In this document: in pieces, positions 1 through 6,224 of the stretch
Layout: the number at the start of each line of letters is the position of its first letter
Position numbering within the stretch: the stretch's first letter is position 1
NCBI GenBank assembly: GCA_031269135.1
Contig: JAISZP010000189.1
Location: forward strand, 1-8,217
DNA length: 8,217 nt
Source: Deltaproteobacteria bacterium
GTDB taxonomy: Bacteria > Desulfobacterota > Desulfarculia > Adiutricales > Adiutricaceae
Direction: 5' to 3'
Program-made: the position numbers and the translations under genes
Notes under the pieces: generated by a model
The model's input: the letters and a program-made list of their open reading frames with translations, nothing else
What the model was told of the DNA's origin: nothing
Database searches by the model: none

Positions 1-43
1 CGTAATTTTGGACAATCTTTTCGGTCTCGAGGCATATTTAGTT

Positions 44-1069
44 TTAGGGATTTTGTTTGGATAAATTTTCGACGAACTCTAAAGCATAGCGGTCGGTCAT
101 GCCGGAAATAAAATCGCAAATCGCCTGCTCTCTACTTTCAGCCAGCTCATGGAAAGCCAGAGTTCGGTATAAATGATCGTCGCTCATTAAGGTGCTATAT
201 ATAAAGCTGATTACCGATTTCCCATAATTCAACTGAAGATTTATCGTTGGATTAAGGTAGACTTTTTCGTTGAGAAAGCGCCTCAGTTCAACCATGGACT
301 CTTCCATGGGCTTGGAAAAAGAAATCGATAGGAGTTCGTGGGACTGATCGGTGTTATTCAACAGATCGATGACCATGCTGTTTATGCGGCAAGAAGCATT
401 CGCTCCGAAACGTTCCATCAGCGATGATGGAATGCTGTTTACGGAGACGATGCCCGCTTGAATCGCATCATCAAGATCGTGGGCCAGGTAAGCTATTATG
501 TCGGCCGCTCTCACCAGCTGCCCTTCGTAAGTGCTGGGACTCTCCGAGCCGCTGACGAAAATCGGGCCATAGCCTTTGGAATGTTTTAGAATGCCGTTTC
601 TTACCTGGTTCGTTAAATTTAAACCATGGCCGCCATGAGATAAAACGTCGACGATTCGCAGACTCTGGTCTTGATGCCTAAATCCGTTAGGGCTGAGTTC
701 GTTCAACACCCGCTCGCCCGCGTGCCCGAAGGGGGTATGTCCCAAGTCGTGCCCGAGGGCGATGGCCTCGGTCAAGTCTTCATTGAGTCCCAGGACCCTC
801 GATAGGGTCCTGGCTATTTGAGAGACTTCCAAAGTATGGGTCAAGCGGGTTCGATGGTGGTCGCCGGAAGTGGCGATGAAGACCTGCGTTTTATGTGCAA
901 GACGGCGAAAGGCTTTTGAGTGAATAATGCGGTCACGGTCCCGTTGGAAAGGGGACCGAAAAGGGCAAGGCGCTTCGTCCACAAGGCGCTGAGCCTGATG
1001 GGAACGAGCAGCGAATTTAGACAGGTGGTCGTCTTGATCCGTGGAGCGCAAAAAAACAGCCTTCATCAT
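44..1069 (-). CDS. dgt: Deoxyguanosinetriphosphate triphosphohydrolase-like protein (HD domain)
   Basis: Predicted cytosolic HD-superfamily metal-dependent phosphohydrolase that splits dNTPs (classically dGTP) into deoxynucleoside and triphosphate, controlling dNTP pools. The 341 aa fit the usual length of the family. Visible motifs are the N-terminal FQRDRDRIIHSKAFRRL (41-57), the metal-site signature RLTHTLEV (H78), GHDLGHTPFGH (H107, D108), the HQDQSLR stretch near 132, HSKG near 163, and EGQLVRAADIIAYLAHDLDD (183-201) with the distal Asp. The C-terminal GMTDRYALEF is also typical. The start is a tandem ATG-ATG at 1069 and 1066. I see no clear Shine-Dalgarno, which suits translation coupled to the receiver gene ending 29 nt upstream. 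All key HD residues are present, so I expect an active enzyme. True substrate preference cannot be read from sequence. Confidence 0.95.
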   Translation of the reverse strand: MMKAVFLRSTDQDDHLSKFAARSHQAQRLVDEAPCPFRSPFQRDRDRIIHSKAFRRLAHKTQVFIATSGDHHRTRLTHTLEVSQIARTLSRVLGLNEDLTEAIALGHDLGHTPFGHAGERVLNELSPNGFRHQDQSLRIVDVLSHGGHGLNLTNQVRNGILKHSKGYGPIFVSGSESPSTYEGQLVRAADIIAYLAHDLDDAIQAGIVSVNSIPSSLMERFGANASCRINSMVIDLLNNTDQSHELLSISFSKPMEESMVELRRFLNEKVYLNPTINLQLNYGKSVISFIYSTLMSDDHLYRTLAFHELAESREQAICDFISGMTDRYALEFVENLSKQNP

Positions 1070-1098
1070 TTAACCGCGACAGCCGCTTAAATAAAAAA

Positions 1099-1449
1099 TC
1101 AAGTCAAGACCTCGGCGATTTTCGCTTTAAGCTCCGAGAGATCGAAACTCTTGACCACATAGTGGTCGGCGGCTATGGATTTCATGTCGTCTTTGAAGGT
1201 ATCGTAGGCCGAACACAGGATCACCGGCAAGTCGTAATACTTGTTGCGTATGTCCTGCAAAAGATCAAGCCCATTATAGTCGACCATCTTAATGTCCAAA
1301 ACCACCACGTCAGGTTTATCCGCATCGATACGTTCCAAGAGGTTCAAACCGTCTTCGGCGGTTATCACCTCGTACCCTTCCTCAGTCAACTCCTCTGAAT
1401 AAAGCATACGAATGTGGGCTTCATCATCGACTACTAGGATTTTTGTCAT
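1099..1449 (-). CDS. Single-domain response regulator (CheY/Spo0F-like receiver)
   Basis: A 116-aa stand-alone phosphoreceiver with no output domain. The acidic pocket D8-D9 lies in the N-terminal ILVVDDE, the phospho-acceptor is D52 (VVVLDIKM), the switch Ser is S80 (ILCSAY) and the conserved Lys is K100 (YVVKSF). It should accept phosphate from a histidine kinase and act through protein contacts. No kinase lies in the window, so the partner is encoded elsewhere. I chose the ATG at 1449 because GGAGT (1461-1457) sits 7 nt upstream; a TTG-initiated extension to 1473 would run through that site. The gene follows a good promoter (1617-1645) with a leader of about 160 nt and is probably cotranscribed with the dGTPase gene 29 nt downstream. 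Whether it regulates that gene's product is unknown. Confidence 0.93.
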   Translation of the reverse strand: MTKILVVDDEAHIRMLYSEELTEEGYEVITAEDGLNLLERIDADKPDVVVLDIKMVDYNGLDLLQDIRNKYYDLPVILCSAYDTFKDDMKSIAADHYVVKSFDLSELKAKIAEVLT

Positions 1450-1455
1450 CGTTGC

Positions 1456-1461
1456 AACTCC
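1456..1461 (-). promoter_or_regulatory. Ribosome binding site fixing the receiver start
   Basis: On the minus strand GGAGT lies 7 nt before the ATG at 1449. This favours the short receiver over the longer TTG-started reading frame. Confidence 0.7.
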
Positions 1462-1482
1462 GAGCCGAAACAATAAGATAGA

Positions 1483-1500
1483 AAGAGGTTAAGACCTCTT
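1483..1500 (-). repeat. Inverted repeat in the receiver leader
   Basis: Perfect 7-bp arms AAGAGGT and ACCTCTT separated by TAAG, 34 nt upstream of the receiver start codon. It could be an RNA hairpin or an operator. No poly-U follows, so it is not a simple terminator. Confidence 0.45.
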
Positions 1501-1548
1501 GTCCGGACGAATAAACATAATCGCCGGCGGCCGCCCAAGGGAAAAGAA

Positions 1549-1591
1549 AAACCCAAGAGGGCTTGACTAGATCTTGGAACCGAAATTCCAA
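1549..1591 (-). promoter_or_regulatory. Two small hairpins in the receiver leader, one terminator-like
   Basis: In transcript order: TTGGAA-TTTCGG-TTCCAA (1591-1574), then AAGCCC-TCTT-GGGTTT (1564-1549), whose arms pair over 6 bp including one G-U. A T-rich run (TTCTTTTCC) follows. The second resembles a weak intrinsic terminator or attenuator before the receiver gene. The stem is short, so this is tentative. Confidence 0.3.
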
Positions 1592-1616
1592 CGCATTCCC
1601 TGAGACTTCATTAGCT

Positions 1617-1645
1617 AGTATAGTGTAGTTTTGCGGCCTTGGCAA
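1617..1645 (-). promoter_or_regulatory. Sigma70-type promoter for the receiver-dgt operon
   Basis: On the minus strand TTGCCA (1645-1640) is followed after exactly 17 nt by TATACT (1622-1617). These match the consensus at 4/6 and 5/6 positions with optimal spacing. The predicted start near 1610 gives a leader of about 160 nt before the receiver ATG. That leader contains three small inverted repeats (1574-1591, 1549-1564, 1483-1500). Confidence 0.6.
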
Positions 1646-1828
1646 TATGGCTTTCATTTTATCGGCGGTTTTACTTTCGGCGCCAGGCTTTTTTTCTTGT
1701 CGATTTTCGCTTTTTCTGTTTCCTAAATCCCAGCGGCGCATCACATCAAAGCTTATTTATTATTTTATTGTAGTATTTTTAGCTAATATAAATCAAATTT
1801 TAAATTTTAGTCATGAAATAAATAGTTT

Positions 1829-1852
1829 GGTTTCGGCTTTGGCTTTGGCTTT
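1829..1852. repeat. Hexamer tandem array GGCTTT
   Basis: Three perfect GGCTTT units (1835-1852) preceded by a degenerate GGTTTC. The last unit is part of GGCT-TTTC-AGCC (1847-1858), which on the minus strand reads as a GNRA-type (GAAA) tetraloop hairpin downstream of dus. Confidence 0.6.
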
Positions 1853-1875
1853 TCAGCCGCTGCCGCGCCGCCTCT

Positions 1876-1922
1876 AAGGACTCGCCTAGCCGTCGCCGCC
1901 AAGGCCTCGCTTAGGCGCCGCC
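1876..1922. repeat. GC-rich tandem direct repeat downstream of dus
   Basis: Two adjoining copies: 1876-1900 (AAGGACTCGCCTAG...GCCGCC) and 1901-1922 (AAGGCCTCGCTTAG...GCCGCC). They differ by a few substitutions and a 3-nt indel. The second copy runs into the palindrome TTAGGC-GCC-GCCTAA (1911-1925), which is immediately 3' of the dus stop codon. A related core, CTTAGCCATCGC, occurs in the smpB leader near 6190. Confidence 0.55.
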
Positions 1923-1927
1923 TAACA

Positions 1928-2941
1928 TTATCCTTCGATTTTTCTCATATCTTCAATAGTTCGACTTAGAAGACTAAGCTGGTTGTCGATGCTTTCCTCA
2001 CGGCATATCTTAGCCCGCAGAGCCGCCGCCCCCGGAAGTCCCAGGGTGTACCAAATTAGAATCGACCGCAGGCGAAAAACAGCCTTTGGCCCTATTTGCT
2101 CTTCCAATAAGCGGGCATGTCGGACGGCGGTCCGAAGTCTTTCTTCCAAGCTCTCGCTTTGGTGAGAGCCTGTTCGAAGCTCATCCAAACACTGCTTGAA
2201 TATCCAAGGTCTGCCGCGGCTGGCCCGTCCAATCATGACGGCTTTGACGCCGGAGGTCTTTAGCCTGAAAACGGCCTCTTTGGGATCCGTTATGTCGCCT
2301 GAGCCTATGACCGGAACGCTTACTGTTTCCGCAAGAGCTTCAATCAAAGACCAGTCGGCTTGTCCTCCAAAACGATCGGTTACGTACCGAGGATGAAGGG
2401 TTATGGCCGCAGCCCCCGCCTCGACCAGCTTCGGCGCCAGATCCAGCGCTATGGGACCGTCTTGACGAGAAAACCCGGGCCTTAACTTCACCGTGACAGG
2501 CGCATCGACGGCGCCGCTCACCGCGCTTACCAGGCGCTGACAAAGCTGAGGGTCTTTGAGCAAAGCCCCGCCGTGCCCGCTGGAAATCACTTTTCTTGCC
2601 GGACAACCAAAATTGAGATCGATGATGTCCGCCCCGGCATGCTCTACGGCTACTTTTGCGGCTAACGCAAAGGCGCCGGGGTCTTTGCCGAAGAGCTGGA
2701 CGCAGAGGATCTTTTCTATCTCTCTGACGCTATAAAGCATCTTTAAGGTCTGCTTGCCGCAATGAGCCAAAGCCGTCGCGCTGGCCATCTCCGTCACCGC
2801 CAAAGCGCAGCCGTGCTCTATGGCCAAGCACCTATAAGGCCAGTCCGTCAGACCAGCCATAGGAGCTAAAAAGAAAGGGTTCGCAGGCTCGATTGCGCCG
2901 ATTTTAACGACCGCACTGGAGCTGGACTCAGTGGAGCACAA
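1928..2941 (-). CDS. dus: tRNA-dihydrouridine synthase (DusB-like)
   Basis: FMN-dependent enzyme that reduces uridine to dihydrouridine in the tRNA D-loop. It is cytosolic and 337 aa, close to the usual 320-335. The FMN-barrel signature APMAGLTDWPYR is at 26-37. The catalytic Cys is C113 in NFGCPARK. K152 (VTVKLRPGF) and H183 (ITLHPRY) are flavin/substrate residues, IGSGDI (212-217) and MIGRASRG (236-243) bind the FMN phosphate, and the C-terminal helical tRNA-binding part (WYTLGLPGAAALR) is intact. The start codon is TTG at 2941, supported by AAAGGA (2955-2950) 8 nt upstream. The reading frame overlaps the GH31-like gene by 14 nt, so translation is probably coupled. Subfamily assignment to DusB rather than DusA/C rests on remembered motifs. 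Confidence 0.94.
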   Translation of the reverse strand: MCSTESSSSAVVKIGAIEPANPFFLAPMAGLTDWPYRCLAIEHGCALAVTEMASATALAHCGKQTLKMLYSVREIEKILCVQLFGKDPGAFALAAKVAVEHAGADIIDLNFGCPARKVISSGHGGALLKDPQLCQRLVSAVSGAVDAPVTVKLRPGFSRQDGPIALDLAPKLVEAGAAAITLHPRYVTDRFGGQADWSLIEALAETVSVPVIGSGDITDPKEAVFRLKTSGVKAVMIGRASRGRPWIFKQCLDELRTGSHQSESLEERLRTAVRHARLLEEQIGPKAVFRLRSILIWYTLGLPGAAALRAKICREESIDNQLSLLSRTIEDMRKIEG

Positions 2942-5417
2942 TTACGTGATCCTTTGCCGTGTACAAGTTCGGGGTCTTAAACAAAAGACGTCCCGTGCCC
3001 GCTGAAACCCAGCCGGCTTCCACCTCGGCAAGCTGCTCTTCTTTGGCCAAGCGATTATATACCTCGCCGTCGAGGTAAGCCACCCCGACGTTGCCTACTC
3101 CCAAAAACTCCAACAAGTAATCGCGGCTTTTCTCGCCGATAAGCTTCGAGCTCTCTTTGGCTTTGATGGTGAACGTCAAAGAGGACTGGGCGCCGCCTGG
3201 AGTCACTTCCAAGACCGTTTTAGCTATCTCCCCTTTTTGGTAATTTTTATTCTTGCCGTTATCCTCGTACCAGTCGAAGCTGGTGGCGCCATCGCCTGGG
3301 AAGATCTTGATCATATACTGCGGGGAAGAATTGGACTGAAAGTTCAGCATCGGTATAACCGCGCCGGAGCGCAACAATAACGGGGCCACGTGTATGCCCA
3401 GCAGCTTGGAAGGAAGACTGAATTTGCCGGCGACTGTTTGGTCGATGATTTCTTTTCCGTGCACATCGTACCAGCGACCAGCGGGCAGGTGAAACTCCAA
3501 CACCTCCTCGCCCTGATTGACGCCGGCCGCGACCAGCATATAAGGCCCCAACATGGTCTCAAAGGCGCTCTCTCTGGCCAGTTCGTCGTCTTGAAAGTAA
3601 AATAGAATCGGAGCCACTATCGGATCGCCCGTCAGGTAGGCTTGATGCGCAAGGGAGTAGTAATAAGGCTCCAACTGGGCCTTGATGTCGAAGTTTAATT
3701 TAGCCCAGCTCTGATCCAACACCTCCACCGGCAGGACCAAAGGAAGGTTGACCAAGACGTTTTTGGCGAGCCAGGCCTCATAGAGCTGGTTGCTTCTAGT
3801 CAAAGGAAATTGTTCGAGCATGCCGGAAATGTCGGTCGCGTAGTAATCGACTCCGCTCATATTCAGGTGCGCCCTGGCCTGACCGGACCCTGCCGCGAAA
3901 AAGACGTTGGGCTCCGAAACGAAAAGACCGGCGCCGTAACGACCAAGCCCTGCTATGCCCGAGCGCGAGAGCAGAAACAACCTTGGGACCTCGCCTCTGA
4001 TGAACAATTGGTTGCTCAGCCCGGTGCTGAAACCCTCCATCCACGACAAAGAAAACCTTGAACCCCAAGCGTAATGGGAATGTGCCCGAGGATCCGATAC
4101 GCCTTGGTACCAAGATTTGGAATTGTAGATCTCAGGTTCCCCAGACACCAGGTGAAATAATCTCGCCCCTTTCGTGACCTGATCCAATCGCCCCAAGCTG
4201 TGCCAATAGGAGGCGGCCGCAGGATCGGTGTAGTCTATAAGTCCCGACGGCTGAGTTTTATAATCGAGGATCGACGGAGAGCCTTCGGGGCCGTTGTCTC
4301 TTACTAAAAAACCTCTCTTTTCAAGATCGAGAAACTTGGGCGACTGCGCCGGTATGTACGGCGTTTCCGTCACCAATAAATTTATCCCGCTTGAGGCGGC
4401 TTCAGCCAGAGGAGGTTCGCCTTCATTAGCGGTCAGCATCACCGTCATGGTTTCAAAGTTGCTTTTCTTGGCTGATAAATTTTGAAAAAACGCTTCGTAC
4501 GTCTCTCCTTTATCTTTGTCGCCGGCGACCAGCCAAGGGCTGAAGACCGATTTGGGCGGCACCGGCGCGCGACCTAAGATGTTCATGAGGTTTCGTCTCA
4601 CCGTAGGCAGATTCGGCCCTAAAAAAACAAAAAAGTCTATGCTCTGATGAGGACTTAAAGGGCCGCTGGGACCGACGAACCAAGGCTTGGTGGTGAAATC
4701 CCACATCAAAGGTCTGGTTTCGTTGATGAAGATGGCCCCATTTTCAAAACCAGGTCCCAAAGCATAGCAGGCCGGCGCCTGGATGCCGCTGGTGCGGCTG
4801 CTCATGCCTTTTTCGAAGATGCTGCCGAATGGGCCTCCGGGCATGACCACATGGCCGAGATGGTTGATGTAGATCGCCGTAAAACGTATGTCCGCTCCCA
4901 GTCCCACAATGTGGGTGTACCTCTCGCCGTAGAAATTCAGCCCGGCCAGCTGGCCGTCCGGAGCGTAAGGAGTGATGGTGAAGACCACCGACTCGGCTGC
5001 GGCATCAGGCAATCGCTCAAATATCGTCAAGGTCGGATTGTTGCCGTCGGCCCCAGTGATTTGCACCCGTCCGTCATTTCCTTTTAAGGGGGGTCGTGTC
5101 CAGCTCGCAGGATTCGCCAACATGGGAGACGGAGGCCATGGAGACGTATGGTCGGGCTCGTTTAGACTGATTTGAAGATGCCACACCCCTTGGCCGACCA
5201 ATTCTTGAGTCAAAAAATACGGTCCAAACTTGGAAATTTGCGCAGCCGCCAGGCTGGGCAAAGCCGTCGCCAGTTCGGCGGAAATAATGAAAAGCGATAA
5301 TAACAAAAAGACCGCCGCCTTACCGAATCGTTGAAGCAGTAGCGGCGACCGCATGATATTTATGAGCGCAATGGGCGCATGTAAGGTCAAGGCGGCAGCT
5401 TTAAGCTTTTGGGGCAT
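2928..5417 (-). CDS. Exported GH31-fold protein lacking canonical catalytic aspartates
   Basis: An 829-aa protein of alpha-glucosidase/alpha-xylosidase architecture. There is a signal-like segment (hydrophobic about 34-52, probable cleavage near 55-60), an N-terminal beta-sandwich (about 65-275), a barrel (about 290-605), and C-terminal beta domains with GPYMLVAAG (624-632), HLPAGRWYD (643-651) and VAPLLLRSGAVIPM (677-690). Scaffold motifs SGLIDYTDP (391-399), LSRSGIAGLGRYGA (483-496) and GVDYYATDISG (522-532) are kept. However, the nucleophile motif normally LDxGEPE reads LVSGEPE (V424), and the acid/base segment (normally W-S/T-G-D) reads LFVSEPN (498-504) with no Asp. Several other subsite residues also look lost. 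The first ATG has GAGG 9 nt upstream; an ATG at 5354 would give a shorter signal peptide. It overlaps dus by 14 nt. It is probably a secreted pseudoenzyme, though altered catalysis is possible. Confidence 0.85.
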   Translation of the reverse strand: MPQKLKAAALTLHAPIALINIMRSPLLLQRFGKAAVFLLLSLFIISAELATALPSLAAAQISKFGPYFLTQELVGQGVWHLQISLNEPDHTSPWPPSPMLANPASWTRPPLKGNDGRVQITGADGNNPTLTIFERLPDAAAESVVFTITPYAPDGQLAGLNFYGERYTHIVGLGADIRFTAIYINHLGHVVMPGGPFGSIFEKGMSSRTSGIQAPACYALGPGFENGAIFINETRPLMWDFTTKPWFVGPSGPLSPHQSIDFFVFLGPNLPTVRRNLMNILGRAPVPPKSVFSPWLVAGDKDKGETYEAFFQNLSAKKSNFETMTVMLTANEGEPPLAEAASSGINLLVTETPYIPAQSPKFLDLEKRGFLVRDNGPEGSPSILDYKTQPSGLIDYTDPAAASYWHSLGRLDQVTKGARLFHLVSGEPEIYNSKSWYQGVSDPRAHSHYAWGSRFSLSWMEGFSTGLSNQLFIRGEVPRLFLLSRSGIAGLGRYGAGLFVSEPNVFFAAGSGQARAHLNMSGVDYYATDISGMLEQFPLTRSNQLYEAWLAKNVLVNLPLVLPVEVLDQSWAKLNFDIKAQLEPYYYSLAHQAYLTGDPIVAPILFYFQDDELARESAFETMLGPYMLVAAGVNQGEEVLEFHLPAGRWYDVHGKEIIDQTVAGKFSLPSKLLGIHVAPLLLRSGAVIPMLNFQSNSSPQYMIKIFPGDGATSFDWYEDNGKNKNYQKGEIAKTVLEVTPGGAQSSLTFTIKAKESSKLIGEKSRDYLLEFLGVGNVGVAYLDGEVYNRLAKEEQLAEVEAGWVSAGTGRLLFKTPNLYTAKDHVIVLH
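2950..2955 (-). promoter_or_regulatory. Shine-Dalgarno supporting the TTG start of dus
   Basis: AAAGGA on the minus strand, 8 nt before TTG at 2941. It lies inside the 3' end of the upstream GH31-like frame. Without it the non-ATG start would be hard to justify. Confidence 0.65.
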
Positions 5418-5467
5418 GGGGCAAAACCTCGAAAAGTTTCAAAAAGTCAAAACCTTATTGGACGCGA

Positions 5468-5501
5468 CTATCCAATTATCCAGACGATCCAACTGTCCAG
5501 A
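5468..5501. repeat. Two tandem 17-bp repeats in the GH31-like leader
   Basis: CTATCCAATTATCCAGA (5468-5484) and CGATCCAACTGTCCAGA (5485-5501) are directly adjacent and identical at 14 of 17 positions. A looser relative (TTCTATCCATACTG) follows at 5505-5518. They lie in the predicted 5' leader of the GH31-like transcript. Confidence 0.55.
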
Positions 5502-5531
5502 CCATTCTATCCATACTGTCGTAATCATGCT

Positions 5532-5560
5532 ATTGTACCAATAATATTTCAGCAATGCCA
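5532..5560 (-). promoter_or_regulatory. Extended -10 promoter for the GH31-like-dus operon
   Basis: On the minus strand TACAAT (5537-5532) is directly preceded by TGG (5540-5538), giving the extended -10 form TGnTACAAT. The hexamer 17 nt upstream (TGGCAT, 5560-5555) is a poor -35, which an extended -10 can offset. The predicted start near 5525 leaves a leader of about 108 nt. Confidence 0.45.
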
Positions 5561-5561
5561 T

Positions 5562-5609
5562 TGCGGCGACGCTTCAACGCTTCAATGCGGCACTGCTTCA
5601 ACGCTTTTT
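5562..5609. repeat. Octamer tandem array upstream of the GH31-like promoter
   Basis: Six consecutive 8-bp units in strict register: TGCGGCGA, CGCTTCAA, CGCTTCAA, TGCGGCAC, TGCTTCAA, CGCTTTTT. Two are identical and the others are recognisable variants. The array lies between the smpB stop and the predicted -35 position. It could be a regulator-binding array or a slipped-strand microsatellite. Confidence 0.55.
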
Positions 5610-5651
5610 TGAAAACCATCACGGAACCTATGACCATTAGGCGGCGCAAGA

Positions 5652-6125
5652 CTAACGTTTCAGATCTTTGATCATTCGGCTCAATTCTCTTTTTGAATCG
5701 GCTTCTTTCATGGCCTGACGCTTGTCATGCTGCTTTTTGCCTTTGGCCAGAGCCAATTCCGCCTTCACCAAGCCTTTTTTAAAATACAGCTTCAGCGGAA
5801 TTAAGCTTTGACCCTTTTCTTGAGTCTTGCCTATGAGCTTTTTAATCTGCTGACTATGCAAAAGCAGTTTTCGTCGCCTTAACGGCTCATGGTTGCCGTA
5901 ATGAGCGTTGGCGTAGGGAGTGATGTGGGCATTGACCAGATAAGCCTCCCCATGATCGATACGGGCATAAGCGTCAAGTAGGTTGGCTTTGCCCAGTCTT
6001 AAACTTTTCACTTCAGTGCCTAAGAGAACTATGCCCGCCTCGAAGCGCTCGCCAAGCTCATATTCGTAGGATGCCTTTTTATTTTGGCAGATTATTTTTA
6101 TCGCTTCTTGTTTTTTTGCGTTCAT
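5652..6125 (-). CDS. smpB: SsrA (tmRNA)-binding protein SmpB
   Basis: Small cytosolic RNA-binding protein that brings tmRNA to stalled ribosomes for trans-translation. The 157 aa match the family length. Conserved stretches are FEAGIVLLGTEVKSLRLGKANL (28-49), YARI, NAHITPY (65-71), the RRRKLLLH loop, IKKLIGKTQEKG, LIPLKLYFKKGLVKAELALAKGKK (108-131) and the basic C-terminal tail with DKRQAMKEADSKRELSRMIK. AAGG (6137-6134) lies 8 nt before the ATG. It is the first confident gene of the leftward series and is 234 nt upstream of the GH31-like gene, so the two need not share a transcript. No tmRNA (ssrA) gene was recognised in this window. Confidence 0.97.
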   Translation of the reverse strand: MNAKKQEAIKIICQNKKASYEYELGERFEAGIVLLGTEVKSLRLGKANLLDAYARIDHGEAYLVNAHITPYANAHYGNHEPLRRRKLLLHSQQIKKLIGKTQEKGQSLIPLKLYFKKGLVKAELALAKGKKQHDKRQAMKEADSKRELSRMIKDLKR

Positions 6126-6153
6126 TTTTAAAACCTTTTCATGAAAATCGCGC

Positions 6154-6213
6154 TATGACGCCAGGCGGCGGAATAAGACGCCTTAGCGGCTTAGCCATCG
6201 CGCCGACGTCATA
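6154..6213 (-). promoter_or_regulatory. Inverted repeat enclosing a GC-rich segment in the smpB leader
   Basis: TATGACG (6154-6160) and CGTCATA (6207-6213) form perfect 7-bp arms around 46 nt that contain further complementary runs (GGCG...CGCC) and the doubled TTAGCGGCTTAGC. It sits 29 nt upstream of the smpB ATG and could fold into a branched leader RNA. The function is unknown. Confidence 0.35.
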
Positions 6214-6224
6214 AATACGTTATA

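Larger units (their letters stand above)
1450..1927. other. Non-coding gap of about 480 nt between receiver and dus genes
   Basis: No credible gene is seen; the open frames here show no recognisable family and cross the promoter. From right to left it holds a GC-rich block with a tandem repeat and a small palindrome (about 1855-1925), a hexamer array (1829-1852), a strongly AT-rich stretch (about 1745-1828), the promoter at 1617-1645, and the structured leader of the receiver gene. GTCCGGAC at 1501-1508 is an 8-bp palindrome. No clear intrinsic terminator for dus was found. Confidence 0.6.

Noticed and set aside
1..35. Possible start of another minus-strand gene (ATG at 35, MPRDRKDCPKL) just after dgt
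   Set aside because: Only 11 codons are visible, with no Shine-Dalgarno; cannot be supported from this window.
1450..1473. N-terminal extension of the receiver (MFRLGVAT) from a TTG at 1473
   Set aside because: It would translate through the Shine-Dalgarno GGAGT that serves ATG 1449, and the receiver fold starts at MTKILVVDDE.
1424..1744. 106-aa minus-strand frame covering the receiver leader
   Set aside because: It crosses the predicted promoter and overlaps the receiver start in another frame; no recognisable protein features.
1647..1877. Hydrophobic 76-aa plus-strand frame in the receiver-dus gap
   Set aside because: It spans the AT-rich block and the hexamer repeat; hydrophobicity follows from T-rich composition and no family or ribosome site is visible.
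2340..2606. 88-aa minus-strand Arg/Ser/Gly-rich frame inside dus
   Set aside because: It is an out-of-frame shadow of the dus coding sequence.
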